A stretch of 64,000 nucleotides of DNA from SIG510 sp045540975 (GCA_045540975.1 JAZQIE010000072.1:6528-70527), one strand, 5' to 3'; positions 37,886-47,171 are shown, numbered from the stretch's first letter. The notes: a model not told the origin generated them from the sequence alone. Numbers and translations are program-made.

Positions 37886-38113
37886 TTAGTCGGTAACGTA
37901 CGGGAGCAGAGCGATGTGACGTGCACGCTTGATAGCGATGGTCAACTGACGCTGATGCTCAGCACAAACACCGGTCATTCTGCGCGGCAGGATCTTGGAA
38001 CGATCGGAAAGATAACGGCGCAGCTTTGCGGTATCCTTATAATCGATCTGGCCAACCTTATCAACGCAGAAAGAGCAAACCTTTTTGCGCTTACGAGCTC
38101 TATTACGATCCAT
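37886..38113 (-). CDS. rpsR: Small ribosomal subunit protein bS18
   Basis: A 75-residue basic protein of the 30S platform that binds next to bS6. It starts [27 protein letters not shown] and contains [19 protein letters not shown] and [20 protein letters not shown], all typical. The CSFC pair suggests a zinc-binding (C+) form. Third gene of the rpsF-ssb-rpsR operon, with AAGGAGG before the ATG. Confidence 0.97.
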   Translation of the reverse strand: MDRNRARKRKKVCSFCVDKVGQIDYKDTAKLRRYLSDRSKILPRRMTGVCAEHQRQLTIAIKRARHIALLPYVTD

Positions 38114-38141
38114 TACGGAATCCTCCTTTTATAAGATAGGG

Positions 38142-38606
38142 TTAGAACGGCAGGTCTTCGTCCCCATCCAGCAGCTCTTCAAACTGAGAAGCGGCAGGAG
38201 CGGGAGCGGTACGCGGAGCGGTCGGCGCCGCGGTGCCGTAACCAAAGTTGTCCGCAGCGGGAGCACCGCCTGCGGAATCGCGCTTCGACTCTGCGAAGAA
38301 GCACTCATCGGCAACCACTTCGTAAGTGGTACGGTTGTTGCCGTCTTTGTCGGTCCAACTACGCACCTGAATGCGGCCGGAAACCACAACCAACTGACCC
38401 TTGCGGAACCACTTGGATACAAACTCTGCGGTGTTGCGCCATGCAACGATGTTGATGAAATCAACCGTCTGCTGGCCTTCCGCAGCGTTTTTGGAGTACC
38501 CACGGTCAACCGCGAGCGAGAAGGTTGCGACCGGGACATTGGACTGTGTGTGACGAAGTTCGGGGTCACGGGTGAGGCGACCCATCAGGATTGCTTTGTT
38601 CAACAT
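38142..38606 (-). CDS. ssb: Single-stranded DNA-binding protein
   Basis: Binds single-stranded DNA in replication, repair and recombination. The 154 residues have the OB fold (MLNKAILMGRLTRDPELRHT, ATFSLAVDRGY, FINIVAWRNTAEFVSKWFRKG), a glycine- and alanine-rich linker, and the acidic tail ending DGDEDLPF that recruits partner proteins. Between rpsF and rpsR, as usual in Firmicutes. Confidence 0.97.
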   Translation of the reverse strand: MLNKAILMGRLTRDPELRHTQSNVPVATFSLAVDRGYSKNAAEGQQTVDFINIVAWRNTAEFVSKWFRKGQLVVVSGRIQVRSWTDKDGNNRTTYEVVADECFFAESKRDSAGGAPAADNFGYGTAAPTAPRTAPAPAASQFEELLDGDEDLPF

Positions 38607-38618
38607 GAAAAGCCCTCC

Positions 38619-38921
38619 TTACTTGACATCGTCCTGGCAGACGATGATGGAACGCATAACGCCTTCCGTGATCTTGTAAACGCGGTCGAGTTCAGCCGGG
38701 AATGCCGGGCTGCCTTCAAACTCGATGAAGACGTAGTAGCCTTCCGGTTTGTCGTTGATCGCGTATGCGAGACGGCGCTTACCCCACTCATCGATGTTGG
38801 TGAGGGTTGCGTTTGCCTCAACCAGAGCCTTGAACTTTGCAACAAGTTCAGCAATGGCAGTTTCTCCCAGATCAAGGTCCAGGATCATGATGGTCTCGTA
38901 CTTTGCAGTGATTTTTGCCAT
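38619..38921 (-). CDS. rpsF: Small ribosomal subunit protein bS6
   Basis: A 100-residue protein of the 30S platform, partner of bS18. Shows YETIMILDLDLGETAIAELVAKFK, the WGKRRLAYAINDKPEGYYVFIEFE core and an acidic C-terminal region. First gene of the rpsF-ssb-rpsR operon; its ribosome binding site AAGGAGG lies in a folded leader that probably mediates feedback control. Confidence 0.96.
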   Translation of the reverse strand: MAKITAKYETIMILDLDLGETAIAELVAKFKALVEANATLTNIDEWGKRRLAYAINDKPEGYYVFIEFEGSPAFPAELDRVYKITEGVMRSIIVCQDDVK

Positions 38922-38931
38922 TTGTTACACC

Positions 38932-38971
38932 TCCTTTTGGACGTTTGGCCCCCACGACGTGGGAGCAAGGA
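38932..38971 (-). promoter_or_regulatory. Putative S6:S18 ribosomal-protein leader
   Basis: In the rpsF 5' leader TCCTT can pair with AAGGA, which is part of the ribosome binding site. Inside, a CCCAC/GTGGG hairpin is flanked by the asymmetric GCCAAACGTCC loop. This agrees with the widespread S6:S18 leader, where the S6-S18 complex binds to repress translation. The usual CCG of the loop reads CCA here, so the match is not perfect. Confidence 0.6.
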
Positions 38972-38982
38972 TACAAAGTTAT

Positions 38983-39010
38983 ATTATATTGATTTTTATA
39001 AAAAAGTCAA
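38983..39010 (-). promoter_or_regulatory. Promoter of rpsF-ssb-rpsR
   Basis: Minus strand TTGACT and TATAAT with a 16-base spacer. Confidence 0.75.
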
Positions 39011-39027
39011 GAGTTTTTTATAAAAAG

Positions 39028-39055
39028 TTGACTTATTCGGATTTTGTGATAAACT
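39028..39055 (+). promoter_or_regulatory. Promoter of queT-galU
   Basis: TTGACT at 39028 and TAAACT at 39050 with a 16-base spacer, divergent from the rpsF promoter. Confidence 0.6.
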
Positions 39056-39085
39056 AAAAAGAAAAAACATGTTTGGAGGAAAACC

Positions 39086-39580
39086 ATGATGAAAACCTCT
39101 CGCCTTGCAAAAGCAGGGATGATTGCCGCGGTGTACGTGGTGTTAAATCTCCTGCTCCCGTTTGGATTCGGACCCATTCAATTCCGCCTGTCCGAAGCAC
39201 TCTGCCTGCTGCCCATCCTCTTTCCCGAGTCGGTCTGGGGTCTTTTTGTGGGCTGTGCGGTCGCAAACCTGCTCGGTCTCGGAATGGGACTCACCACCCC
39301 GTGGGATGTGCTTTTGGGGTCGCTTGCAACCCTGCTTGCCGCGCTGTGGACGAGAAAAATCCGCTCGGATGCATTGGCGCCAATTCCTGCAATTATACTC
39401 AATGCACTCATTGTCGGCTCCATGCTCACCGCAGTGCTCACGCCCGATGCACCGTCTATGTGGTTTTACCATGTCGCAACCGTGGGCGCAAGCGAGACCC
39501 TCGTATTGTATGTATTCGGACTTCCTCTTTTGAAACTGCTTCGGCGGTTGGAGGAGAAAAAGGAGAGTGGAACAAAATGA
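39086..39580 (+). CDS. queT: QueT transporter family protein
   Basis: A 164-residue membrane protein with about five or six helices, matching the QueT family, the predicted membrane component of an ECF-type importer for a queuosine precursor. Characteristic are ALCLLPILFPESVWGLFVGC near residue 36 and the basic C terminus. The ATG at 39086 has a GGAGG site. No preQ1 riboswitch is visible in the short leader. The stop overlaps the galU start (ATGA). Confidence 0.85.
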   Translation: MMKTSRLAKAGMIAAVYVVLNLLLPFGFGPIQFRLSEALCLLPILFPESVWGLFVGCAVANLLGLGMGLTTPWDVLLGSLATLLAALWTRKIRSDALAPIPAIILNALIVGSMLTAVLTPDAPSMWFYHVATVGASETLVLYVFGLPLLKLLRRLEEKKESGTK

Positions 39581-40434
39581 AGGTAAAAAAAGCGGTAATT
39601 CCGGCCGCAGGCTTCGGCACCCGTATGCTTCCCGCAACCAAATCCATCCCGAAAGAGATGCTTCCGCTTGCGGATAAGCCGAGCATCCATTACATTGTGG
39701 AGGAAGCGGCTGCCTCGGGTATCGAAGAAATTCTCATCATCATAAGCCGCGGAAAAGAAGCGGTTTGCGATTATTTTGACTACACACCCGAGCTCGAGGA
39801 AAAACTCATAAAAAGCGGCAGAGAAGCGGATGCAAAGGCGCTTCGCTCCATTGCGGATATGGCGGAGATTTCCTTTGTCCGTCAAAAAGAGCAGCGCGGC
39901 TTGGGCCATGCGGTCGCGCAGGCAAAAGCCTTTGTCGGAAACGAGCCGTTTGCCCTGCTCCTCGGTGACGATGTCATGCAAGGCACGCCTCCCGTCACAC
40001 GTCAGCTCCTCGACGTGTTTGAGGAGTACGGCGCACCCGTGGTGGGTGTTGCGGAGGTGTCGGATGCGGAAATTCACCGCTACTGCTCGCTGGGTGTCAC
40101 ACCTGTCTCCGAGCGGTTGATGGAAGTGCACAAGCTTGTGGAAAAGCCCACACCCGATAAGGTCCTTTCCAACTATGCGATTTTGGGCCGCTATGTGCTC
40201 ACACCGAATATTTTCCCGATTTTGGAGCAACTGCCCGCGGGTTACGGCGGTGAGATTCAACTCACAGACGGGCTTGACCGTCTGTGCAGAGAGACCAAAA
40301 TGTTCGCCCTTGCCTATCAGGGGGAGCGGTATGATACGGGAAGTCTTCGCGGCTATTTGGAAGCGCAAGTCAAACTCGCGCTCCGCCACCCCGAGGTGGG
40401 AGATTGGTTTTCCGACTTCCTCAAAACAGTATAA
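39577..40434 (+). CDS. galU: UTP--glucose-1-phosphate uridylyltransferase
   Basis: Makes UDP-glucose for glycan, glycolipid and cell-wall polymer synthesis. The 285 residues show the nucleotidyltransferase signature AVIPAAGFGTRMLPATKSIPKE at the start, YIVEEAAASGIEEI, KEQRGLGHAVAQAKAFVG near residue 104, LLGDDVM near residue 128 and GGEIQLTDGLDRL near residue 223. The ATG at 39577 overlaps the queT stop. Operon with queT, ended by a strong terminator. Confidence 0.95.
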   Translation: MKVKKAVIPAAGFGTRMLPATKSIPKEMLPLADKPSIHYIVEEAAASGIEEILIIISRGKEAVCDYFDYTPELEEKLIKSGREADAKALRSIADMAEISFVRQKEQRGLGHAVAQAKAFVGNEPFALLLGDDVMQGTPPVTRQLLDVFEEYGAPVVGVAEVSDAEIHRYCSLGVTPVSERLMEVHKLVEKPTPDKVLSNYAILGRYVLTPNIFPILEQLPAGYGGEIQLTDGLDRLCRETKMFALAYQGERYDTGSLRGYLEAQVKLALRHPEVGDWFSDFLKTV

Positions 40435-40469
40435 AAAAACTCCCGAAACAGTTTGTTTCGGGAGTTTTT
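40433..40469. terminator. Bidirectional terminator
   Basis: AAAAACTCCCGAAACA-gtt-TGTTTCGGGAGTTTTT between convergent galU and the SLH gene. Confidence 0.9.
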
Positions 40470-40478
40470 GCGTTTGGT

Positions 40479-43400
40479 TTAGCCTTCCTTTGCCGCAACA
40501 TGGATTTTCAAGATGTAAGTTCTTGTTGCGCCGCTTTCGGAACGAACGACCACGGAAACCGAGGTAACCGATTCCTTTTTCTCGTCGTAGGAGACCGGGA
40601 TGTGGCTTGAGGTCGCACCGTTGGATACCATGAAATTCTTTACCGTGATGGTGACACGGGAATCCTTGGCAACCGGGGTGACCGTGATGTGGTCGGTGTA
40701 GCCGATGTAGAGGTCATAAACGTCTTGATCCGGTAAGAGTTCAACCGGATACTGGCCGTCATCCGGCACGTTGACCGTCAGGGATTCCAATGCGGTTTCG
40801 GTAGAGGTGCGATCGGTGGTAAAGGTGATGTCGCGCGTGGTGGAATTTCCGCTGGCATCCACAAAGGTTGCGGAAACAATGTAGTCGGTGCCCTCAGCGA
40901 GGTTTCTCAACGGAATCGACTTGGTGCCCGCCTTGTTGGGGATGAAGCCGGAAAGCGCGGTCTTTGCGGTGCTGTCGCCCGCCTTCTTGTAGGAGATGGA
41001 GAGCGTACCGACCGTACTGTAAGCCGCCTCAACGGTTGCGCTGTCTTTGGTGATATCGGTTGCAATCAAATCAAACGAGAGGGTTGAGGTGGAGAAGGCA
41101 AGCATCTTCTCGGCTGAGGTACGTCCCGCGGCATCCTTCACGGTTGCAATCGCGGTGTAATCGGTTCTCGGTGCAAGACCGGTAAAGGTCATGGAGGTTT
41201 GTCTGCCCGCGGTGACCGCAACCGTCTGACTCAACGGGGTCTGCCCCGGTGCGGAGAGCTTGACGGTGATGTTGCCGGTGACATTGGCGGTTGCGTACAA
41301 ATCCACGGTAGAGGTGGATGCACTTCCCACAGACAGGGCGCTGACACGCGGTGTGCCGTCTGTGACACGGAAGTATGAGGTGGTCTGCGGGATTGCTTTG
41401 TTGGTCGCATACTGCAGCGCATAACTCTCAATGCGCAGGTAGTATGTGGTGTTGGCGTCGAGTTCTTCATCCGGCAGGATGGTCACGGTGCGCTTGTCCG
41501 AGCTGATATCTGCGGAGAAGGTCACCAGTGTGCCGGAAGAACTGCCGCGGCGCAGGGTAATCACATCGGATTCCAGATAACGCGCATCCACGGTACCGCC
41601 GCCGTAACGGTATACCGCATTGTCGAAGGAAATGGTCAATGCAGGATTTACGGGAACGTCTTCTGCTCCGTTTTCCGGCTCAAAGCGGATGTCCGAACCT
41701 GTGATAGAGGCGCCGGTGGAGAAGCGTGCAACATAGCGCGGATTGGTGTGTCCGTCTTTGTCGGACAAGGTATCGCGCGGGATAATGACATAGTAGGTGG
41801 TGTCGCTCTTGAGCCGTTCGGACGGGGTGATGGAGAAAATATCCTTATCGTAGTTGAGCGAGACCGAGAACGGAACCAAAGGACCGGTTGCACTGTTCTC
41901 GCGCAGTTCAAGGCAGCTGTTTTCCACATAAGAGGAGCTGAGGGTTGAACCGGTGGTGCGGAAGAGGGTGTCCTTAAAGGTGAGACGGATGACGATTTTC
42001 TCGCTGACATTGGTCTTTCCGTCCGCAGGACTCATGGTCGGAATGAGGGAGGACATATCGTAACTGCCCTCATTTTCCTCGTCATCGGTGGTGAAAATCG
42101 AGTACATCCGTGCGTTACTTTCGCCGTCTTCGTTGTAGACGGTATCCGAAACGAAAACAATGTAGTAACGGGTGTCGGGTTCTAAATATTCATCCGGAGA
42201 GATGGTGATGACACTCTTGTTCGAATTAAGGGTTGCGGTAAACGGAACCGCGTATCCGGTCAAGCTTCCTTCACGAAGCTCCACCGCGGTGTTTTCGATG
42301 TAATCGGTGGTGAGTGCCGCGCAAGCCGCGGAACGGAAGACCGTATCTTCAAAGGTCAGACGGATGGTGGGCTCGAGGGAGATGCCGATCGCACCGTTTC
42401 TCGGATAGAAGGAAGGCGTGAGCGAAGCGGTGGGCTCGTCTTCCTCGTAGTTGTTGTCGTTGTTATTGTTGTTATTATCGTCCTCGTCATCGTTTGAGCC
42501 GCCGCCAACCACCGAGATGGGACGGTTTTCGTAGGTCACGTTTCCGCCGCTTTCATATGCGGTCTGAATCGAGCCGTTTCCTGTGAAGTCCGCGCTTGCC
42601 TTGATGTACGCGGTTTTGATGGAAACGCCGTCAGCCAGCGAAATCGAGGAATCCTTTGCCGCGCTTTCCAAATCGAAACGGTCAATGGTGCCTGCCTGCA
42701 GCATCAGGGTCACACGGTCGGAAACCGTAAACTGCGAGATGGTGCCGCCGGTCGCTTTGATGACCGTGCTTTCGGAAAGGGTGACCGATTTGAAGCTGCC
42801 GAGCAAACGTACCGTATCGCTTGCGAGACCGGTACCGTTCATCTCAACCGTGTCAAAGCCTGCACCCGAGAGGGTGACACCGTTTTTCACGACGGTCTTG
42901 GTCACGTAAGAGGTGCCCGAGAGGGAAACCTTTGCTTCACCGGACACGGAGGATGCCACCAGATTGTTGACACCGGTATTTTTGAGGTTGACGGTGGAAT
43001 CCAAACCGCCGCTTGCGGTCAAAGTACCGAGGATACGGCAGGAGTTGAAGGAAATCGCACCGTTTGCAACCGCTTCGGTGATGGTGACATTGTTCGGATA
43101 AATGGTGTTGTAATAAGAAGAGTCAACCACCGAGAAGGATTGGCTGGAGGATGCGATGATTTCGTTTTTGAGCACTTCATAGAGAATCTTTGCGGCTTCC
43201 GCGCGGGTGAGTGCCGCTTTCGGGCGGAAGTTGTTGTTTTTATCACCCAGCATATAGGTCTTTGCCGCCATCTTTGCGACAGAAGCACCTGCCCAGGGGT
43301 CGATGGTGGCGCTGTCTTGAAACGCGGTAGTTCCCGCAACCTCAGGCTCGGTCACAATACGGGCGAGCATCACCGCCGCTTCCTGACGGGTGATGTTGCG

Positions 43401-43763
43401 ATTTGCACCGAAGGTGTTGTCCGCATAGCCGGAGATATAGCCTGCGGAAACCGCCTTGCGGACCTCGTTGTAGAACCAGTCGCTCGACTTTATGTCGCTA
43501 AACGAAACGGTTGCGGAATGATTGATGCCGAGCGCGGTGTTCACCATCTTGGAGAACTCCGCACGGGTCACCGTTTTATTGGGAAGGAAGGTACCGTCGG
43601 TGTACCCCGAGATATAGCCTGCGGTGACACCATAATTGATATACTCCTCTGCCCAATGCCCTTTGATATCGGAAAGGCTTGCGGCAGATACGGCAGGAAG
43701 CATGCTGATGACCAGCACGAGTGCCAAAAGAAATGCGGATACACGGATTCTGTTTTTCTGCAT
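40479..43763 (-). CDS. Large SLH-domain surface protein with Ig-like domains
   Basis: A secreted cell-surface protein, 1094 residues. A signal peptide (AFLLALVLVISMLPAVSA) is followed by three SLH modules that bind secondary cell-wall polymers: DIKGHWAEEYINYGVTAGYISGY near residue 32, the YADNTFGANRNITRQEA module near residue 115 and KNNFRPKAALTRAEAAK near residue 175. A beta-solenoid-like stretch follows, then an acidic Asn/Asp linker (about residues 424-445). Three SbsA-like Big_5 domains start near 447, 571 and 691, each with PxxGAxxVxxxPxIxLxF-type patterns. Fibronectin-like domains lie near 806 and 893, and a cadherin-like beta-sandwich at the end. Adhesive or structural role inferred. 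Confidence 0.88.
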   Translation of the reverse strand: MQKNRIRVSAFLLALVLVISMLPAVSAASLSDIKGHWAEEYINYGVTAGYISGYTDGTFLPNKTVTRAEFSKMVNTALGINHSATVSFSDIKSSDWFYNEVRKAVSAGYISGYADNTFGANRNITRQEAAVMLARIVTEPEVAGTTAFQDSATIDPWAGASVAKMAAKTYMLGDKNNNFRPKAALTRAEAAKILYEVLKNEIIASSSQSFSVVDSSYYNTIYPNNVTITEAVANGAISFNSCRILGTLTASGGLDSTVNLKNTGVNNLVASSVSGEAKVSLSGTSYVTKTVVKNGVTLSGAGFDTVEMNGTGLASDTVRLLGSFKSVTLSESTVIKATGGTISQFTVSDRVTLMLQAGTIDRFDLESAAKDSSISLADGVSIKTAYIKASADFTGNGSIQTAYESGGNVTYENRPISVVGGGSNDDEDDNNNNNNDNNYEEDEPTASLTPSFYPRNGAIGISLEPTIRLTFEDTVFRSAACAALTTDYIENTAVELREGSLTGYAVPFTATLNSNKSVITISPDEYLEPDTRYYIVFVSDTVYNEDGESNARMYSIFTTDDEENEGSYDMSSLIPTMSPADGKTNVSEKIVIRLTFKDTLFRTTGSTLSSSYVENSCLELRENSATGPLVPFSVSLNYDKDIFSITPSERLKSDTTYYVIIPRDTLSDKDGHTNPRYVARFSTGASITGSDIRFEPENGAEDVPVNPALTISFDNAVYRYGGGTVDARYLESDVITLRRGSSSGTLVTFSADISSDKRTVTILPDEELDANTTYYLRIESYALQYATNKAIPQTTSYFRVTDGTPRVSALSVGSASTSTVDLYATANVTGNITVKLSAPGQTPLSQTVAVTAGRQTSMTFTGLAPRTDYTAIATVKDAAGRTSAEKMLAFSTSTLSFDLIATDITKDSATVEAAYSTVGTLSISYKKAGDSTAKTALSGFIPNKAGTKSIPLRNLAEGTDYIVSATFVDASGNSTTRDITFTTDRTSTETALESLTVNVPDDGQYPVELLPDQDVYDLYIGYTDHITVTPVAKDSRVTITVKNFMVSNGATSSHIPVSYDEKKESVTSVSVVVRSESGATRTYILKIHVAAKEG

Positions 43764-43902
43764 CTTAAATACCTCACTTCTCGTTGCGTTAGATTTTGGG
43801 TAAAAACCTTTTCTTTATTTTACACCAATCTTGGGAAGACGGCAATGTTTTTTGTGAAAAATGCCCGATTTTTTTATTGGAAAAAATCGGAAGAGAAAAA
43901 AC

Positions 43903-43931
43903 TTGCCGCGAATTCGGTTTTGCGGTATCAT
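43903..43931 (+). promoter_or_regulatory. Promoter of the DUF4430 lipoprotein gene
   Basis: TTGCCG at 43903 and TATCAT at 43926 with a 17-base spacer. Confidence 0.5.
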
Positions 43932-43954
43932 AAAATAGAAAGGAGCGAATGAAA

Positions 43955-44365
43955 ATGAAACGTGTTTTGGCACTTGTATTTCTGCTTGTTTTATGCGGCT
44001 GTGCCGCCAAAAATTACGATGCGGCTTGCAGCATCACGGTCTCCGCGCATACCGAAAGCCTGCCCGCCGCGTGCATGGAGTTACTCCCAGAGGGCGGGAT
44101 TCTGTTTTCGGAGAGCGTAGCCTTTGAAACGGGCGAGGATTTGCTCACCGTCATGCTTCGCGCCATGCGTGAGGAGAAGATTCCGCTTGTGTTTGAGGGC
44201 GGATACATCAAGAGCATCGGCGGTCTCGCCCCGGGCGATGCGGGGCCCATGTCGGGCTGGATGTTTGCGGTAAACGGCAAAATGCCCATGGAAGGCTGCG
44301 ATGAAATCATCTTAAAAGACGGCGACACGGTGGAATGGACTTACGTCACCGAATGGACCGAATGA
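43955..44365 (+). CDS. DUF4430 domain lipoprotein
   Basis: A 136-residue lipoprotein. The lipobox LVLCGC at residues 12-17 marks the cysteine that is lipidated after signal peptide removal. The mature part has the DUF4430 pattern GGYIKSIGGLAPGD and SGWMFAVNGKMPMEGCDEIILKDGDTVEW, a fold related to the C-terminal domain of transcobalamin. The ligand is unknown. The second ATG at 43955 is chosen because GGAG lies 9 bases before it; the ATG at 43949 is only 3 bases away. Confidence 0.8.
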   Translation: MKRVLALVFLLVLCGCAAKNYDAACSITVSAHTESLPAACMELLPEGGILFSESVAFETGEDLLTVMLRAMREEKIPLVFEGGYIKSIGGLAPGDAGPMSGWMFAVNGKMPMEGCDEIILKDGDTVEWTYVTEWTE

Positions 44366-44405
44366 AAAAACACCGCCTGAGTCAACCGACTCGGGCGGTG
44401 TTTTT
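44366..44405. terminator. Bidirectional terminator
   Basis: AACACCGCCTGAGTC-aacc-GACTCGGGCGGTGTT with A and T runs; it separates convergent genes. Confidence 0.9.
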
Positions 44406-47171
44406 CTATGCGTATGTCTTTACAATGTTGAGCAGCATTCTGTCCGCAAAGGGATGTGTCCCAAGTGCCTCGTCGATGCGGAAGGAGTTGAGCACATATC
44501 GGCGGTTTCCGCGCCCGTATTCCCCAAACGCAAGCCCGGGGGTGGTGAAGCCGGTATCCACGCGGATGCCTGCACAAACCGAACGGTCGGGCTTTTTGAT
44601 ATCGCAGAAAATCACACGCGGGCAGAGAATCCCGAGCTTGTCCGACTCGATAAGTCCCGCGCGGTTGATGTGTTCAAACACGGGATGCGGTCGGTTTAGA
44701 TAATCGTGATGATAGATGCTGCCCACCGAACGGCGGACATATGCCTCTTCCCCTGCAATGCGCTTTAAAAACGCCTCGTGTTCTTTGAAATATTCCGCAT
44801 CAAGGAACACCGCGGTCCCACCTGCGGAAACAAATGCTTCGATGAGCACCTCGTCCGCCCCTCTGCCGCAAAGCACAAGGGATTCTTTGGAGTTTGCCGT
44901 AAGCGGAGAGACCGTCACCCCGTGTTCGGTGAGGAAACGGCATACCGCGTCCGACACATCGCACACTGCAACCCTTGCCGCGAGCATGTCGTCTGTTGAA
45001 TGAACGGTGAATTTCAAATCCCCGTCGTATGCGACATTGCCGCTGAGGAGCCGTACCGAGAATACATACTCGCCTGCGGGGAGGGTAAGGGTCTCGTTGA
45101 GTGCGGGATGCGCGAGCGGAGGAAGACCCCCATACCCGTGTGCGGGATAATCGACTGTAAAATCCTTTTTCCAAACACAGCCGTATTCCCCCATGACATA
45201 CGCCTGCGCCCAATAAACGCCGGGTGCGAGCACATCCTCGTTGCAAAGCACGGCGGAGAGTTCAAAGGGGGTTTCGGCATACACCGTGCGGTCAGAACTG
45301 AACAATGCCCACCGCAACGGCTCGTGCCCCTGCTGGATGGCATAGGCAAGGGATTCTTTGATGACCCCGTTGCCCTGCAAAATCCCCTCGTGGCTTGCGC
45401 CGAAGCTGGTAAATCCCAATCCGTTGATTTTGGGGTTCGAGCGGAATATGTTATAAAGATGCGTGCGCTGAATACCGTTGAGTTTTTCTGTCGCACGGCT
45501 CAGGTCACAGGCAAGGGGGCACACCTCGCGCAAATCATAGAAATCGAGGAATTCCTCCACCTCGTCCCAAAGCTTCTTGGCAACCGAGAGCGGCTGAACA
45601 TCGCAGAGGGCTTTGCCCTCGTTTTTCAAATACTGCCCCATCACGTCAAATTGCGATCCGATGCCGAATTCACTCACAAATACGGGTGCGGTGTCGCGCC
45701 CGATCTTGCGAAGATAGTCACGAAACCACGGTTCAATCGGGACGGGGAGGTAGATATGAACGTCACCCATTGCGGGGTCCTGATACCCGTCCATATCCCG
45801 CGGATGCTCGCGGTTGGGGAAGTCCAAAACCCCTTCTGCGCCCAAAAACGTGTCCCACTCAACAGATCCCGGGTTGGACGCGCTGCCAAGGGAAATATCC
45901 CGATCCCAGCGCCCGCTGTGGAGCAAAAACAACGCGTCCGGTGCAAGCGCGCGCAGTTTCGGAAGCGCCTCGGAGTAGCAGGAAAAAACCTCGGGCCGAT
46001 TTTCCAGTTCATTGACCAGATAATACGCCGCAACACACGGATGATTGCGGTGCTTTCGGATGATATTCTCGTTGCAGTCTTCAATTTGCTTGCGGGTGTT
46101 TTCGTGTAAAAACATCCCCCAGCCCGTTGCCCCTGCATCCAAAACCAAAAGCCCAATCTCGTCGCAGATTCCGAAGAGTTCTTCGGGGAACTCGCGCGTG
46201 ATGGTGCGGATGGCGTTAAATCCCAGCGCCTTCATAGCAATGGCGCTTGATGCGGACGGGTTGGTGTGCGCGCCTTTGAGCAGAATCCGCTTTCCGTTTA
46301 AGAAAAAGAATCCGTCTTTGATGCGGAAATCCTTGAATCCGAAATTTGTTGTGAGGTGTGCGGCGTTGTCTACACACACCGTAGCGAGATACAAAAACGG
46401 TGCATCGAGTTCCCATAACTGCCGGTTTTCGACCCCACCGTCAAGGACAAACTCGGACGTTCCCGACGGAATGTCAAACAAGCCGCGGAGCTGCCCCACC
46501 TCGGCACCGCCCTTTTTTGCGGAAATCAGCACGGAGATTTCCTTGGTGCAGGGCGCACCGTCGTTTTTCACGGTCACCGTGACCGAAACCTTACCGCTGT
46601 CCGCAAAAGGACGTACATAGACCTCCTCCGCGCGCACTTCGGGTACCGCGCGCAGACGCACGTTGCCCAAGATTCCGCCGACACATTCCAGACAAGTCGC
46701 CTCGTCTGCGCCGAACATGAAGCCCTGAATCGATGCAAAGCAACCGTTGGGGATTTTCCAAAGCTCGATTCCCTCAATCGGCTCACCGTTCTGACGCGGC
46801 TCAAAGCATTGTACGACCAAGCGGTTTTCACCGTTTGGTCGGTATGCTTCCGTGGCGTCGAAATAAAAACTCTGCTCGTGTTGGGCGTGCTCACCGAGAA
46901 AAACACCGTTGAGCCATGCACGGCACAGATATGCCACGCGCTCAAATTCCACCAGCACGCGCTCGCCCGTATCTGCGGCAAGCGTTCCGTCAAACACTTT
47001 GGAATACCATACAAACCCGTGATACCCGGGGAATACAGTGGCATAGATAGAATCGAGCATCCAGGAGTGATGGTTGGGAATGTGGTCAAAAATCTCGATT
47101 TCCGCCTCTGCCGTATGCGGTGTCTTTGCGAGCTTCCAAGTGCCGCAAAGTGAAAGCATTTTGTTCTTCAT
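44406..47171 (-). CDS. Glycoside hydrolase family 2 protein (large, beta-galactosidase or beta-mannosidase like)
   Basis: A 921-residue cytoplasmic GH2 enzyme. Sugar-binding domain (LCGTWKLAKTP, FERVAYLCRAWLNGVFLGEH), Ig-like domain (VYVRPFADSGKVSVTVTVKND), then the catalytic barrel. The likely acid/base Glu is in AAYYLVNELENRPE near residue 387 and the nucleophile in APVFVSEFGIGSQF near residue 500. A long C-terminal beta-rich region follows. The substrate is unknown. The ATG at 47171 has AAAGGAGG. It is 16 bases downstream of the DMT transporter gene and probably forms a two-gene operon with it. Confidence 0.85.
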   Translation of the reverse strand: MKNKMLSLCGTWKLAKTPHTAEAEIEIFDHIPNHHSWMLDSIYATVFPGYHGFVWYSKVFDGTLAADTGERVLVEFERVAYLCRAWLNGVFLGEHAQHEQSFYFDATEAYRPNGENRLVVQCFEPRQNGEPIEGIELWKIPNGCFASIQGFMFGADEATCLECVGGILGNVRLRAVPEVRAEEVYVRPFADSGKVSVTVTVKNDGAPCTKEISVLISAKKGGAEVGQLRGLFDIPSGTSEFVLDGGVENRQLWELDAPFLYLATVCVDNAAHLTTNFGFKDFRIKDGFFFLNGKRILLKGAHTNPSASSAIAMKALGFNAIRTITREFPEELFGICDEIGLLVLDAGATGWGMFLHENTRKQIEDCNENIIRKHRNHPCVAAYYLVNELENRPEVFSCYSEALPKLRALAPDALFLLHSGRWDRDISLGSASNPGSVEWDTFLGAEGVLDFPNREHPRDMDGYQDPAMGDVHIYLPVPIEPWFRDYLRKIGRDTAPVFVSEFGIGSQFDVMGQYLKNEGKALCDVQPLSVAKKLWDEVEEFLDFYDLREVCPLACDLSRATEKLNGIQRTHLYNIFRSNPKINGLGFTSFGASHEGILQGNGVIKESLAYAIQQGHEPLRWALFSSDRTVYAETPFELSAVLCNEDVLAPGVYWAQAYVMGEYGCVWKKDFTVDYPAHGYGGLPPLAHPALNETLTLPAGEYVFSVRLLSGNVAYDGDLKFTVHSTDDMLAARVAVCDVSDAVCRFLTEHGVTVSPLTANSKESLVLCGRGADEVLIEAFVSAGGTAVFLDAEYFKEHEAFLKRIAGEEAYVRRSVGSIYHHDYLNRPHPVFEHINRAGLIESDKLGILCPRVIFCDIKKPDRSVCAGIRVDTGFTTPGLAFGEYGRGNRRYVLNSFRIDEALGTHPFADRMLLNIVKTYA

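Noticed and set aside
38941..39085. Possible preQ1 riboswitch before queT
   Set aside because: The expected H-type pseudoknot with its A-rich tail and C-rich loop is not visible; the short leader after the promoter has no room for it.
39466..40389. Open reading frame of 307 codons antisense to galU
   Set aside because: galU is certain on the plus strand; the opposite frame has no motif or ribosome binding site.
42441..42500. Repetitive GTT/ATT tract that could be a microsatellite or CRISPR-like repeat
   Set aside because: It is the poly-Asn/Asp hinge of the SLH protein in reverse orientation, with no spacers or repeat units.
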